A DNA stretch of 64,000 bases from Comamonadaceae bacterium (GTDB taxonomy: Bacteria; Pseudomonadota; Gammaproteobacteria; Burkholderiales; Burkholderiaceae_C). Below are positions 24,033 to 33,550 of the stretch, one piece after another. A program made the translations under genes and the position numbers. The stretch covers positions 27,568 to 91,567 of the forward strand of contig JAIYCB010000014.1 of the NCBI GenBank assembly GCA_027488215.1, written 5' to 3'. Positions within the stretch are counted from its first letter, which is position 1; each line of letters opens with the position of its first letter. Under the pieces are notes generated by a model, which was given only the letters and a program-made list of their open reading frames with translations, made no database searches and was not told the origin of the DNA.

Positions 24033-24968
24033 ATGAGCAAACCCACTACGGGTGATTTCACCAAAACTGCGGGCTGGATGGACTGGTACACCGGCCCGTC
24101 CAAGCCGCGCTTCCAACTGCCCGCTGGCTCGGTGGACGCGCATTGCCACGTGTTCGGCCCCGGTGCAGAGTTCCCTTATGCGCCCGAGCGCAAATACACA
24201 CCTTGCGACGCTTCCAAGCAGCAGTTGTTTGCGCTGCGTGACCACATGGGCTTTGCCCGCAATGTGATTGTGCAAGCCACTTGCCATGGCGCAGACAACC
24301 GTGCCATGGTGGACGCGTGCCTCAGCAGTGGTGGCCAGGCGCGTGGCGTGGCCACGGTCAAGCGCAGCGTGACCGACGAAGAAATTCAGGCCATGCACGA
24401 CGCGGGTGTGCGCGGCGTGCGCTTTAACTTCGTCAAACGTCTGGTGGATTTCACGCCCAAGGACGAGCTGATGGAAATCGCGGGCCGCATCCAGAAATGG
24501 GGCTGGCATGTGGTCATCTACTTTGAAGCGGTGGACCTGCCCGAGCTGTGGGACTTCTTCACCGCGCTGCCCACCACCGTGGTGGTGGACCACATGGGCC
24601 GCCCCGATGTGTCGCTGCCCGTGGACGGTCCGCAGTTCGCGCTGTTCCAGAAGTTCATGCGCGAGCACCCCAATGTGTGGAGCAAAGTGTCTTGCCCTGA
24701 GCGTTTGTCGGTGACGGGTCCCAAGGCCTTGAATGGTGAGCAAAACGCGTATCAAGACGTGATCCCCTTTGCCAAACGCATCGTGCAGGAGTTCCCCGAC
24801 CGCGTGTTGTGGGGCACCGATTGGCCTCACCCGAACTTGAAAGACCATATGCCTGACGATGGCCTGCTGGTGGACTTCATCCCGCACATCGCGCCCACCG
24901 CCGAGCTGCAAAAGAAGCTGCTGGTGGACAACCCGATGCGCCTGTACTGGCCTGAAGAAGTCAAGTGA
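24033..24968 (+). CDS. ligI: 2-pyrone-4,6-dicarboxylate (PDC) hydrolase
   Basis: A 311-residue amidohydrolase-superfamily enzyme. Characteristic segments are SVDAHCHVFGPGAEFPYAPE, ATCHGADNRAMVDACL, GVRGVRFNFVKRLVD, VVVDHMGRPDV and LWGTDWPHPN, which hold the active-site His residues and the catalytic Asp of LigI. It opens the PDC lactone to 4-oxalomesaconate without needing a metal. ATG 24033 follows AAGGACAGAA. The product should feed LigJ once isomerised. It belongs to the lig cluster but is separated from ligK by the acylase gene and from ligA by a repeat pair. Confidence 0.93.
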   Translation: MSKPTTGDFTKTAGWMDWYTGPSKPRFQLPAGSVDAHCHVFGPGAEFPYAPERKYTPCDASKQQLFALRDHMGFARNVIVQATCHGADNRAMVDACLSSGGQARGVATVKRSVTDEEIQAMHDAGVRGVRFNFVKRLVDFTPKDELMEIAGRIQKWGWHVVIYFEAVDLPELWDFFTALPTTVVVDHMGRPDVSLPVDGPQFALFQKFMREHPNVWSKVSCPERLSVTGPKALNGEQNAYQDVIPFAKRIVQEFPDRVLWGTDWPHPNLKDHMPDDGLLVDFIPHIAPTAELQKKLLVDNPMRLYWPEEVK

Positions 24969-24976
24969 AGTCGTTG

Positions 24977-25049
24977 CTGGATTGCCGCGCTTCGCTCGCA
25001 ATGACACAGATATTGTCATCGCGAGGAGCGCAGCCACGTGGCGATCCAG
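24977..25049. repeat. Facing pair of REP-like palindromic repeats
   Basis: Between ligI and ligA an inverted copy (24977-25006, CTGGATTGCCGCGCTTCGCT onward) faces a diverged direct copy (25014-25049, TGTCATCGCGAGGAGCGCAG onward). The two can pair into a long imperfect hairpin. This is the third occurrence of the element within 5.7 kb, all inside the lig operon. Confidence 0.8.
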
Positions 25050-25082
25050 TCTTCATGAACCCGTGAGCTTTTGAGGAAAAAT

Positions 25083-26436
<1,354 letters not shown>

Positions 26437-26451
26437 ACACTGGAGAACAAC

Positions 26452-27405
26452 ATGAGCAAAACCATCAAAGTCGCCCTCGCAGGCGCAGGTGCCTTCGGCA
26501 TCAAACACCTGGACGGCATTAAAAACATCGACGGCGTGGAAGTCGTCTCTCTGATCGGTCGCGAGTTCGCCAAAACCAAAGAGGTTGCTGACAAGTACGG
26601 CATCGCCCACGTCACCACCGACTTGAACGAGTCCTTGGCTTTGAAAGAAGTCGATGCCGTCATTTTGTGCACCCCCACCCAAATGCACGCCAGCCAGACC
26701 CTGGCATGCCTGAAGGCCGGCAAGCACGTGCAGGTCGAGATCCCGCTGTGCGATGTCTACAAAGAAGGACAGGAAGTGCTGCGCGTTCAAAAAGAGACTG
26801 GCTTGGTGGCCATGGTGGGCCACACCCGCCGTTTCAACTCCAGCCACCAATGGGTGAACCACAAGATCAAGGCTGGTGAGTTCAACATCCAGCAAATGGA
26901 TGTGCAGACCTACTTTTTCCGTCGCACCAACATGAACGCCTTGGGCCAGCCCCGCAGCTGGACCGACCACCTGCTTTGGCACCACGCTGCCCACACGGTA
27001 GACCTGTTCGCTTACCAGTGCGGCAGCCCCATCGTCAAAGCCAACGCGGTGCAAGGTCCGATTCACCCCGCCTTGGGCATTGCCATGGACATGAGCATCC
27101 AGCTCAAGGCCGCCAACGGTTCGATCTGCACACTCAGCTTGAGCTTCAACAACGACGGCCCGCTGGGCACTTACTTCCGCTACATCGGCGACACCGGTAC
27201 GTACTTGGCGCGTTACGACGACCTGTTCACCGGCAAGGAAGAAAAGATCGACGTATCTCAAGTGGCGGTATCCATGAACGGTATCGAGCTGCAAGACCGG
27301 GAATTCTTCGCAGCGATCCGCGAAGGCCGTGAGCCCAATTCGAGCATTGCACAAGTGCTGCCGTGCTACCAGGTCTTGCATGACCTGGAGCAACAACTGG
27401 CCTGA
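26452..27405 (+). CDS. ligC: 4-carboxy-2-hydroxymuconate-6-semialdehyde (CHMS) dehydrogenase
   Basis: A 317-residue Gfo/Idh/MocA-fold oxidoreductase. The NADP-binding motif is at the N-terminus (VALAGAGAFGIKHLDGIKN), followed by EIPLCDVYKEG, where most of the family has EKP. GHTRRFNSSHQW is typical of LigC. It oxidises the cyclic hemiacetal of CHMS to 2-pyrone-4,6-dicarboxylate. It follows ligB by 15 bases with a GGAGAAC ribosome site, and two bases separate it from the MFS gene, so the three are co-expressed. Confidence 0.93.
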   Translation: MSKTIKVALAGAGAFGIKHLDGIKNIDGVEVVSLIGREFAKTKEVADKYGIAHVTTDLNESLALKEVDAVILCTPTQMHASQTLACLKAGKHVQVEIPLCDVYKEGQEVLRVQKETGLVAMVGHTRRFNSSHQWVNHKIKAGEFNIQQMDVQTYFFRRTNMNALGQPRSWTDHLLWHHAAHTVDLFAYQCGSPIVKANAVQGPIHPALGIAMDMSIQLKAANGSICTLSLSFNNDGPLGTYFRYIGDTGTYLARYDDLFTGKEEKIDVSQVAVSMNGIELQDREFFAAIREGREPNSSIAQVLPCYQVLHDLEQQLA

Positions 27406-27407
27406 GC

Positions 27408-28586
27408 GTGTCCCTTTTGACACCGGGCGACGAACGCCTTTACCTGCGACTGCTCGGCTTGGCTGGCTTTGCCAGCATGGCGTCCATGCGCATCGGTGAC
27501 CCGATGCTGGTGGTGCTGGGAGAGGAGTTTCAGGTCAGCACGGGTGAGGCATCGGGTGTGGTGTCGGTGTTTGCCGTGGTCTACGGCTTGATGCAGTTGT
27601 TCTATGGCCCACTGGGTGAGCGCTTTGGCAAGCTGCGTGTGGTCTCTTTGGCGGTGGCCGCTTGTGCGCTGTTCAGCGCTATCACGGCGCTGTCCGTCAA
27701 TTTGCCCATGCTCTTGTTGATGCGTGGCTTTATGGGCGCGGCAGCGGCGGGCATCATCCCATTGTCCATGGCCTGGGTGGGAGACCAAGTGCCTTACGAA
27801 CGGAGGCAGGAAACCCTGGCCAAACTGATGAGCGCCACCGTCATCGGCATGATGGTGGGGCTCTGGTTTGGTGGCTTTGCCGCCGACACCCTGGGCTGGC
27901 GCTCGGCCTTTGTGCTGTTGGCGGTGATGTTCGCATGGCCTGCAGTGTTGTTGTGGCGTGCGCGACAAAAGTCAACCGCACCCACATCGGGTCAGGCACC
28001 CAGCCTCATTGACTCGATTCGCTTGACTGGCCAGTTGTTGGTCATGCCCCGTGTGCGCTGGGTGCTGGGTGTGACGGCCACCGAGGGCGCCCTGGTGTTC
28101 GGCGCCATGGCCTTCATGCCCACCCATTTGCATCAGCAGTTTGGGTTGAGCGTGGTGGCCGCAGGCTCGGTCATGATGCTCTACGGCGTGGGCGGTTTGC
28201 TCTACAGCCAGATGGCGCGGCGCTGGTTGGCCTGGCTGGGCGAGCGTGGCTTGGTGCGCGCGGGTGCCGCCATGGTCGTGGTCGGTTTATTGGTCTTGGC
28301 CTGGGGCAGTGGCGTCTGGTTGGGCATGCTGGCTTGTTTGATGACGGGGCTGGGTTTTTACATGCTGCACAACACCTTGCAGGTACAAGCCACCCAAATG
28401 GCCCCGGCCGCACGTGGCACCGCAGTGACCTTGTTTGCCTGCTCACTGTTTTTTGGCCAGTCCACCGGTGTGCTGCTCATGGCGCAAAGCGTGGACATAG
28501 GCTGGCTCCCCTATGCCCTGAGTTTGTCAGCAGCAGGTGTTGCTGTGCTGGGGCTTTCAATCATGCGCCTTGTGGGTAAGCATTGA
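27408..28586 (+). CDS. MFS transporter (12 TM), in the protocatechuate operon
   Basis: A 392-residue protein from GTG 27408, two bases after the ligC stop. It has about twelve hydrophobic segments and the MFS loop signature between helices 2 and 3 (GPLGERFGKLRVV), a form typical of the DHA1/Bcr-type group. The operon position is that of an aromatic acid transporter (compare PmdK of Comamonas), but the sequence does not look like the AAHS family to which PcaK and PmdK belong. Import of protocatechuate or export of a toxic pathway product are both possible. Only ten bases separate it from the convergent amidohydrolase. Confidence 0.82.
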   Translation: MSLLTPGDERLYLRLLGLAGFASMASMRIGDPMLVVLGEEFQVSTGEASGVVSVFAVVYGLMQLFYGPLGERFGKLRVVSLAVAACALFSAITALSVNLPMLLLMRGFMGAAAAGIIPLSMAWVGDQVPYERRQETLAKLMSATVIGMMVGLWFGGFAADTLGWRSAFVLLAVMFAWPAVLLWRARQKSTAPTSGQAPSLIDSIRLTGQLLVMPRVRWVLGVTATEGALVFGAMAFMPTHLHQQFGLSVVAAGSVMMLYGVGGLLYSQMARRWLAWLGERGLVRAGAAMVVVGLLVLAWGSGVWLGMLACLMTGLGFYMLHNTLQVQATQMAPAARGTAVTLFACSLFFGQSTGVLLMAQSVDIGWLPYALSLSAAGVAVLGLSIMRLVGKH

Positions 28587-28596
28587 TGGACGATGT

Positions 28597-29412
28597 TCAA
28601 AACCCGAACAAGGCTTTGGGTGTATCCCATAACACCGCGCGCTGATCATCGGCAGCAGGCAGCCAATCCCTCACAAGAGCCACCAGCGGTCCGTAGTCGA
28701 TGCGTGCCGGTGCGCGCAAAAATGGCCAATCCGATGCCCAAACCAATGCTTGCGGGGTGAAGGCCTCGATCAAAGCATCCACATAAGGCCGCGCGTCGGC
28801 ATAGGGGTAAGGTTGTAGGGCGAACTTGGCGCAGCCTGAGAGCTTGACACAGGCCCTTCCTGTTTCAGCCCAAGAAAGCAAGGTCGCAAACCCCGTTTGT
28901 TCAAGCCCTGAAGAAGCATTTGGACGACCGCAGTGGTCAAACAAAACCTTGGCACCACTGTCCATCAGCAAGGGATTCAAGGCCAACAGTTGATCGCCTT
29001 CGACCTGCACCTGAGCCCACATGTCCAAGTCTCGCAGGTGTTGAAGCAGTGGCCCTGTGTTGGCATAAAAATCGGTGCCTAAAAGCGCGGGATTGAACGC
29101 TACGCCCACCACACCTGCAGCTTTCAGGTCCAGCAGCTCGTCTCGGCTGGCATCGTGGGTCACCACGGCGATGCCCCTGTATCGGTCCTGATTTTGGGCC
29201 AATGTGTCCAGCAAACAGCGGTTGTCCAGCCCATAGCCCGAGTTGGGGCCGACGATCAGTGCATGCCGCACTTCGTGTGCGTCCAGCACCTGTGCGAGCA
29301 GGGCCGGTGTCCCAGTTTCAGCCGGCGAGGGTAGGTACCACGCATCTGCCGCATAGGCAAAGCGCTTTGGATCGAAGACATGAACGTGGCAGTCGATGGC
29401 AGGTTGCAGCAT
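28597..29412 (-). CDS. Amidohydrolase family protein, LigI-like paralogue
   Basis: A 271-residue protein from ATG 29412; no good ribosome site is seen, so an upstream TTG cannot be excluded. It shares with LigI the pattern IDCHVHVFDPKRF, a VGVAFNPALLG strand, VLFDHCGRPNASSG and VWASDWPFLRAP. It is therefore a lactonase or hydrolase of the PDC-hydrolase group. It is shorter than LigI and lacks the second conserved His region (ATCHGAD becomes VGPNSGYGLD). A different lactone or a decayed activity is likely. It diverges from aroE. Confidence 0.8.
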   Translation of the reverse strand: MLQPAIDCHVHVFDPKRFAYAADAWYLPSPAETGTPALLAQVLDAHEVRHALIVGPNSGYGLDNRCLLDTLAQNQDRYRGIAVVTHDASRDELLDLKAAGVVGVAFNPALLGTDFYANTGPLLQHLRDLDMWAQVQVEGDQLLALNPLLMDSGAKVLFDHCGRPNASSGLEQTGFATLLSWAETGRACVKLSGCAKFALQPYPYADARPYVDALIEAFTPQALVWASDWPFLRAPARIDYGPLVALVRDWLPAADDQRAVLWDTPKALFGF

Positions 29413-29514
29413 TGGCGTGGGTGGTGGGAGAACAAAATGACATTGTGCTGTCAACGACAGCGTTTTGCGCCTTCAGCGGCGATAAGATCAGCAGATTGTT
29501 GGTTGGAAATTTTC

Positions 29515-30345
29515 ATGACAGACCGTTACGCCGTCATCGGCAACCCCATCGAGCAGAGCAAGTCGCCGCTGATTCACACCACCTTTGCCCAAGTCACAGG
29601 GCAGGATATTGATTACATCAAGGTCTTGGGGCCTCTTGGCGGGTTTGCCCAAACGGTGGACGCGTTTCGAGCCTCGGGCGGGCGAGGTATGAACGTGACC
29701 GCACCTTTCAAGCTTGATGCTTTCGCTTACGCCACCGACTTGGCCCCCAGCGCGCAGATGGCGGGGGCTGTCAACGCCATGAAGTTCGTGGGCAACAAGG
29801 TTTATGCCGAAAACTTTGACGGCGTGGGTTTGGTGCGCGATGTGGTGCACAACCTGGGCTGTGATTTGCAAGGGCGGCGCGTTCTGATTTTGGGGGCGGG
29901 CGGTGCCACTCGCGGGGCTTTGCTGCCTCTGCTGGTCGAGCAGCCTAGCGAGTTGGTGATCGTCAACCGGACTGTGGCCAAGGCGCAAGAGCTGGCGGCC
30001 TTGGCCCAACAACACCAAACAGGTCAGGTGCCGGTGCTGGGGGTGGGTTACGACGTTGTACAGGGCGCTTTTGATGTTGTTCTGAACGCCAGCTCCTCCA
30101 GCCTCACGGGCGAGCTGCCGCCGCTGTCAGCCAGTGTGTTTGCGCCGGGCTGCCTGGCCTATGACCTGACCTATGGCAAAGGCCTCACGCCCTTTTTGCA
30201 ATTGGCTCAGCAAGCGGGTGTGACACAACTGGCCGACGGCGTCGGTATGCTGGCCGAGCAAGCGGCCGAGGCTTTTGCTTGGTGGCGCGGTGTCAGGCCC
30301 GACACAGCAGCGGTGATTGCAAAGCTGACGGTGCCGCTGGTCTGA
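29515..30345 (+). CDS. aroE: Shikimate dehydrogenase
   Basis: A 276-residue AroE. The substrate-binding NPIEQSKSPLIH motif, catalytic Lys in VTAPFKLDAF, Asn in AGAVNAMKF and Asp in NFDGVGLVRD are all in place. The NADP-binding GAGGATRGALLPLL loop and NRTVAKAQEL follow. It reduces 3-dehydroshikimate to shikimate in aromatic amino acid synthesis. ATG 29515 is the first codon of the conserved fold. This is the ordinary biosynthetic enzyme, to be compared with the diverged homologue at 36557. Confidence 0.92.
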   Translation: MTDRYAVIGNPIEQSKSPLIHTTFAQVTGQDIDYIKVLGPLGGFAQTVDAFRASGGRGMNVTAPFKLDAFAYATDLAPSAQMAGAVNAMKFVGNKVYAENFDGVGLVRDVVHNLGCDLQGRRVLILGAGGATRGALLPLLVEQPSELVIVNRTVAKAQELAALAQQHQTGQVPVLGVGYDVVQGAFDVVLNASSSSLTGELPPLSASVFAPGCLAYDLTYGKGLTPFLQLAQQAGVTQLADGVGMLAEQAAEAFAWWRGVRPDTAAVIAKLTVPLV

Positions 30346-30446
30346 GGGCTTGGGGCGAGTGGCCTCGCCATATCTTTTCGCTGTACACCTTGGGATAGCC
30401 CTGCCATACAACTTCTGTGCAATGGTGTTCTTGCCTGAAACGCAAG

Positions 30447-30467
30447 ACGATGTAAGACATCGTTTTT
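30447..30467 (+). terminator. Intrinsic terminator-like hairpin after aroE
   Basis: ACGATGT, loop AAG and ACATCGT form a seven-base-pair stem followed by TTTTT. It lies 100 bases after the aroE stop and ends 16 bases before the lipoprotein start, so it could end the aroE message or attenuate read-through into the lipoprotein gene. Confidence 0.6.
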
Positions 30468-30482
30468 CATCAGGAGCACACC

Positions 30483-31751
30483 ATGACCGTTCACCGCAAG
30501 CTTCGAGCCCTCCAAACTTGGGCTTGGTCAGGGCTTGCCCTGGCCACCGCTGGCTTGGTGGCCTGCGGAGGCAGCGGCGGTGGCGGTGGCGGTGGCGGTG
30601 GCGGTGGCGGTGGCGGTGGCGGTGGGGGAACGCCCACCGGCACGCTCAAACTGGCCATGACCGATGCACCGGCCTGCGGCTATGACCATGTGTATGTCAC
30701 CGTGAACAAAATCCGGGTGCACCAAAGCGCGGCGGCTGACGGCACCGAGCTGTTGGGTTGGCGCGAGTTGAGCATCCCCACCCAGCGCATCGATTTGCTG
30801 TCACTCACCAACGGCGTGTTGCAAGAGCTGGGCAGCATGCCTTTGCCTGTGGGCAACTACCAGCAGCTGCGCCTGGTGCTCGCCGACAACCCGGCCAACC
30901 CCACCACGACCAACCCCTTGGCCAATGCGCTGGTGCTGTCCGGCAGCAACACCGAGATCCCTTTGACCACGCCCAGTGCGCAACAAAGCGGTTTCAAACT
31001 GCAAGCGCGTTTTGATGTGCAAAGCGGGCAGGTGGCCGACATGGTGCTGGACTTTGACGCCTGCCGCTCCATCGTCAAGGCCGGGGCTTCCGGGCGCTAC
31101 AACCTCAAGCCTGTGGTGGCGGTGATCCCGCGGCTGACCACGGCCATCGAGGGTTTTATAGCCCCCGCTTTGGCGTCTGGTGTGGTGGTGTCCACACGCG
31201 ATCCGGAAAACAACTTGCGCGTGACTGTCCCCGACCCCGTCACGGGTAAGTTCACTTTGGCCTATTTGCCTGAAAACACGAATTACACCGTGGTGGTGGC
31301 GGGGCAAAACCTGACCACGGCGGCCATCACCGACGTGCCGGTGTCTTTGTCCATGGGTGTGACCACACTCAACACCGTTCAAACCCCCATCGTCCCAAGC
31401 GCTTCGGCCATGGCCTCGGTCGCGGGTGTGGTCAGTTTCAGCAGTGCGCTGCTCACCGATGCGCGGGTGTTAGCCAACCAGACGCTCAGCACGGGTCAGG
31501 TTCTGCAGGTGGCATCGGTGGGTGTGGACCCTGTCACGGCCGAGTTCACGCTGACCTTGCCCTTGGCTGCCGCGGTCAAGGCGCCTTATGTGACGGGGCA
31601 GCCCTTGGTGTTCACCACCGACAGCATGGTGGCTGGACGCTACTACGTGACTGGAACGGCCACGGGCTACACCACGCAGAGCACCAATTCCGTGCTGGAC
31701 TTGGGGGTGGCGGGCAGCATCACGGTCAAAGACTTGGAGCTGATACCGTAA
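30483..31751 (+). CDS. DUF4382-type lipoprotein with a poly-glycine linker
   Basis: A 422-residue lipoprotein with signal peptide and lipobox (LVACGGS). A run of about 18 glycines sits directly behind the lipidated cysteine, then a DUF4382-like domain: GTLKLAMTDAPACGYDHVYVTVNKIRVHQS and further to about residue 215. A beta-rich C-terminal half resembles carboxypeptidase-like repeats (YLPENTNYTVVVAG). Function of the domain is unknown; a surface or periplasmic role is inferred. ATG 30483 follows AGGAGCACACC. The glycine tract is coded by eight exact GGCGGT repeats. Confidence 0.82.
   Translation: MTVHRKLRALQTWAWSGLALATAGLVACGGSGGGGGGGGGGGGGGGGGGTPTGTLKLAMTDAPACGYDHVYVTVNKIRVHQSAAADGTELLGWRELSIPTQRIDLLSLTNGVLQELGSMPLPVGNYQQLRLVLADNPANPTTTNPLANALVLSGSNTEIPLTTPSAQQSGFKLQARFDVQSGQVADMVLDFDACRSIVKAGASGRYNLKPVVAVIPRLTTAIEGFIAPALASGVVVSTRDPENNLRVTVPDPVTGKFTLAYLPENTNYTVVVAGQNLTTAAITDVPVSLSMGVTTLNTVQTPIVPSASAMASVAGVVSFSSALLTDARVLANQTLSTGQVLQVASVGVDPVTAEFTLTLPLAAAVKAPYVTGQPLVFTTDSMVAGRYYVTGTATGYTTQSTNSVLDLGVAGSITVKDLELIP
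30576..30623 (+). repeat. (GGCGGT)8 tandem repeat
   Basis: Eight perfect copies of the hexamer GGCGGT encode most of the poly-glycine linker of the lipoprotein. The unit is a multiple of three, so slippage would change linker length by two residues without shifting the frame. Such a tract is expected to vary between strains. Confidence 0.9.
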
Positions 31752-31766
31752 TGTGAATGGATGGGC

Positions 31767-32648
31767 TCAGGTGCTTTGTCGCTTGGCCAGCAGCGCCACC
31801 AATTCGGGCACAAAAGCGTTCGGATCGCCCTCCTGGCAAGCGGCCTCCAGTGTGGTTTTGACGGCTTGCGCCACGGTGTGGTCGGCCTGCGTGTCGATGG
31901 CCATCTGGTTGTAGTAGCTCAAGTCCTTGAGGGCATTGCTCATGGAAAAGCGCAGGCCCGAGGTGTCGCCCGTCGTGAGGGTAGGCTTCAGGCGGTCCAG
32001 CGCCGCACCCCAGCCGCCGCCTTTGGACAGGACCTCTATAAAGGTGTTCGCGTCCACACCCGCACGTTGCGCACACGCTGCCGCTTCGGCCAGCAGGGTC
32101 ACAGTGCCCAAAGACACATAGTTGTGCAAGAGCTTCATGCGGTGGCCCGAGCCGATTGGGCCAGTGTGCACGATGTTTTCGGCAAAGCAAGCGAGGATGG
32201 GTTTGCAGGTTTCAAACAAGACCGCGTCGCCGCCCACCAGCAAGTTCAAGCGGCCTTCGGCGGCCTCCTTGGGCGTGCGGGTCATGGGCGAGTCGAGAAA
32301 CTGACCGCCTTGGGCGATGACCAAGGCCGCGACTTTCTCGGTAGAGGCGGGCACGGCGGTGGAGCAGTCGATGACGATGGTGCCTGCTCGCATGCCCTTG
32401 AGCACGCCATCGTCTCCCAGCAGCACGGCCTCCACCTGTGGCGTGCCCGTCACGCACAGGATGATCACATCCGATTGCGCCGCCAAGGCCTGGGGCGTGC
32501 TGCAGGTGCGTGCGCCTGCGGCCAGCAGGGCGTGCAGCGGCTGGTTGCCTGGGTGCTCCAGCACCGTCAGGCTGTGCCCATGCTTGAGCAGGTTGCTCGC
32601 GATGCCATGGCCCATCATGCCAATGCCGATCATGCCGATTGTTGTCAT
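31767..32648 (-). CDS. 3-hydroxyisobutyrate dehydrogenase-family oxidoreductase
   Basis: A 293-residue beta-hydroxyacid dehydrogenase. It has the NAD(P) motif GMIGIGMMGHGIASNLLKHG at the N-terminus and a substrate-binding DSPMTRTPKEAAEG near residue 120, in place of the usual DAPVSGG. The catalytic Lys is in GHRMKLLHNYVSLG near 170, with SYYNQMAIDTQ near 240. The family oxidises or reduces 2- and 3-hydroxy acids such as tartronate semialdehyde. The DSPMTRTP variant suggests an unusual substrate. ATG 32648 is chosen because the coenzyme motif follows at once; the frame is open further upstream only opposite the TetR gene. It diverges from tetR. Confidence 0.85.
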   Translation of the reverse strand: MTTIGMIGIGMMGHGIASNLLKHGHSLTVLEHPGNQPLHALLAAGARTCSTPQALAAQSDVIILCVTGTPQVEAVLLGDDGVLKGMRAGTIVIDCSTAVPASTEKVAALVIAQGGQFLDSPMTRTPKEAAEGRLNLLVGGDAVLFETCKPILACFAENIVHTGPIGSGHRMKLLHNYVSLGTVTLLAEAAACAQRAGVDANTFIEVLSKGGGWGAALDRLKPTLTTGDTSGLRFSMSNALKDLSYYNQMAIDTQADHTVAQAVKTTLEAACQEGDPNAFVPELVALLAKRQST

Positions 32649-32742
32649 GCTTGTACCTTTGAGTGAACTGTCTGGTGTCAACTGTAGCCGTGAGCTGACC
32701 TCAAGGGCGTCACTTGTTTGCCAAGCGGGTGAGTAAGCCAGC

Positions 32743-32770
32743 TTGGAAAGGACTCTGAGCGCTCTATACT
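32743..32770 (+). promoter_or_regulatory. Putative tetR promoter
   Basis: TTGGAA (32743-32748) and TATACT (32765-32770) are 16 bases apart, a reasonable sigma-70 pair. Transcription would start near 32777, placing the motif at 32781-32796 just downstream as a repressor site and making the ATG at 32778 nearly leaderless. Confidence 0.45.
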
Positions 32771-32777
32771 TCTTCAA

Positions 32778-33455
32778 ATGAACCAATCGGTACATTCTCC
32801 AGAGTCCACCGTGAACACAGGCAGTGGCCGCACCAACGATCCGGCCCGCACCATGGCCGAAATCCTGACGGTGGCCACCCATGAGTTTGCGGACAAGGGC
32901 CTGACTGGCGCTCGCATCGACGAGATCGCGGCGGCCACGCGTACCAGCAAGCGCATGATCTACTACTATTTCGGCAGCAAGGACGGCTTGTACCTGGCGG
33001 TGCTCGAAGAGGCCTACCGCCGCATGCGGGCCATCGAGTCCGATCTGCACCTGGACGACCTGCCGCCTGCTCAGGCGCTGCAAAAGCTGGTGGAGTTCAC
33101 CTATGACCACCACCGCGACAACGAAGACTTCATTCGGCTGGTGATGAACGAAAACATCCAGCGCGGTGACTATTTGCGGCAAAGCCAGAGCATTCAGGCA
33201 CTCAACACCAATGCCATTGCTTCTGTGAAGTCGGTGTATGACAGGGGCGTGGCGCAGGGGGTGTTCAGAGCGGGGCTCGATCCGGTGGACATCCACTCGG
33301 CGATCTCAGCCTTCACGTTCTTCAACGTTTCCAATCGGCATACCTTCGGCCTGATTTTTCAGAACCGTGCCAGCCACGACAAGGCCAATACCCTGAAAAG
33401 GGTCCATGTGGTCGAGTTGATCCTGCGCTTCGTCAGTCATTCCATTTCGGCATAA
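32778..33455 (+). CDS. TetR-family transcriptional regulator
   Basis: A 225-residue protein from ATG 32778; GTG 32811 (214 residues) is a serious alternative, because the first ATG lies at the predicted transcription start and inside an operator-like motif. The HTH region is clear: AEILTVATHEFADKGLTGARIDEIAAATRTSKRMIYYYFGSKDGLY. The C-terminal ligand domain continues with an element (ESDLHLDDLPPAQALQKLVEF, HHRDNEDFIRLVMNEN) seen in regulators of aromatic catabolism. It precedes a TRAP transporter operon by 95 bases and shares an operator motif with it, so it probably represses that operon. Confidence 0.85.
   Translation: MNQSVHSPESTVNTGSGRTNDPARTMAEILTVATHEFADKGLTGARIDEIAAATRTSKRMIYYYFGSKDGLYLAVLEEAYRRMRAIESDLHLDDLPPAQALQKLVEFTYDHHRDNEDFIRLVMNENIQRGDYLRQSQSIQALNTNAIASVKSVYDRGVAQGVFRAGLDPVDIHSAISAFTFFNVSNRHTFGLIFQNRASHDKANTLKRVHVVELILRFVSHSISA
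32781..32796. promoter_or_regulatory. Candidate TetR operator, copy 1
   Basis: AACCAATCGGTACATT, containing the ACC-N4-GGT palindrome, lies just downstream of the putative tetR promoter. A related sequence recurs upstream of the TRAP genes at 33512-33527; 12 of 16 positions agree. The shared pattern and positions support regulator binding. Confidence 0.5.
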
Positions 33456-33511
33456 CAGTTAGGTCTCGGCGGAGACATTCAACAAGGGTAAATACTTATC
33501 CTCCGAAAACT

Positions 33512-33527
33512 AACCAGTTCGTACATT
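33512..33527. promoter_or_regulatory. Candidate TetR operator, copy 2 (TRAP operon)
   Basis: AACCAGTTCGTACATT matches the motif at the tetR promoter and lies 24 bases before the DctQ start, in the 95-base gap where the TRAP promoter must be. Confidence 0.5.
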
Positions 33528-33550
33528 ATCAAATATCCTTTTGGAGATGC

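Noticed and set aside
23949..25037. 362-codon minus-strand frame
   Set aside because: Antisense to ligI; the His-rich composition is what reverse reading of GC-rich coding sequence gives.
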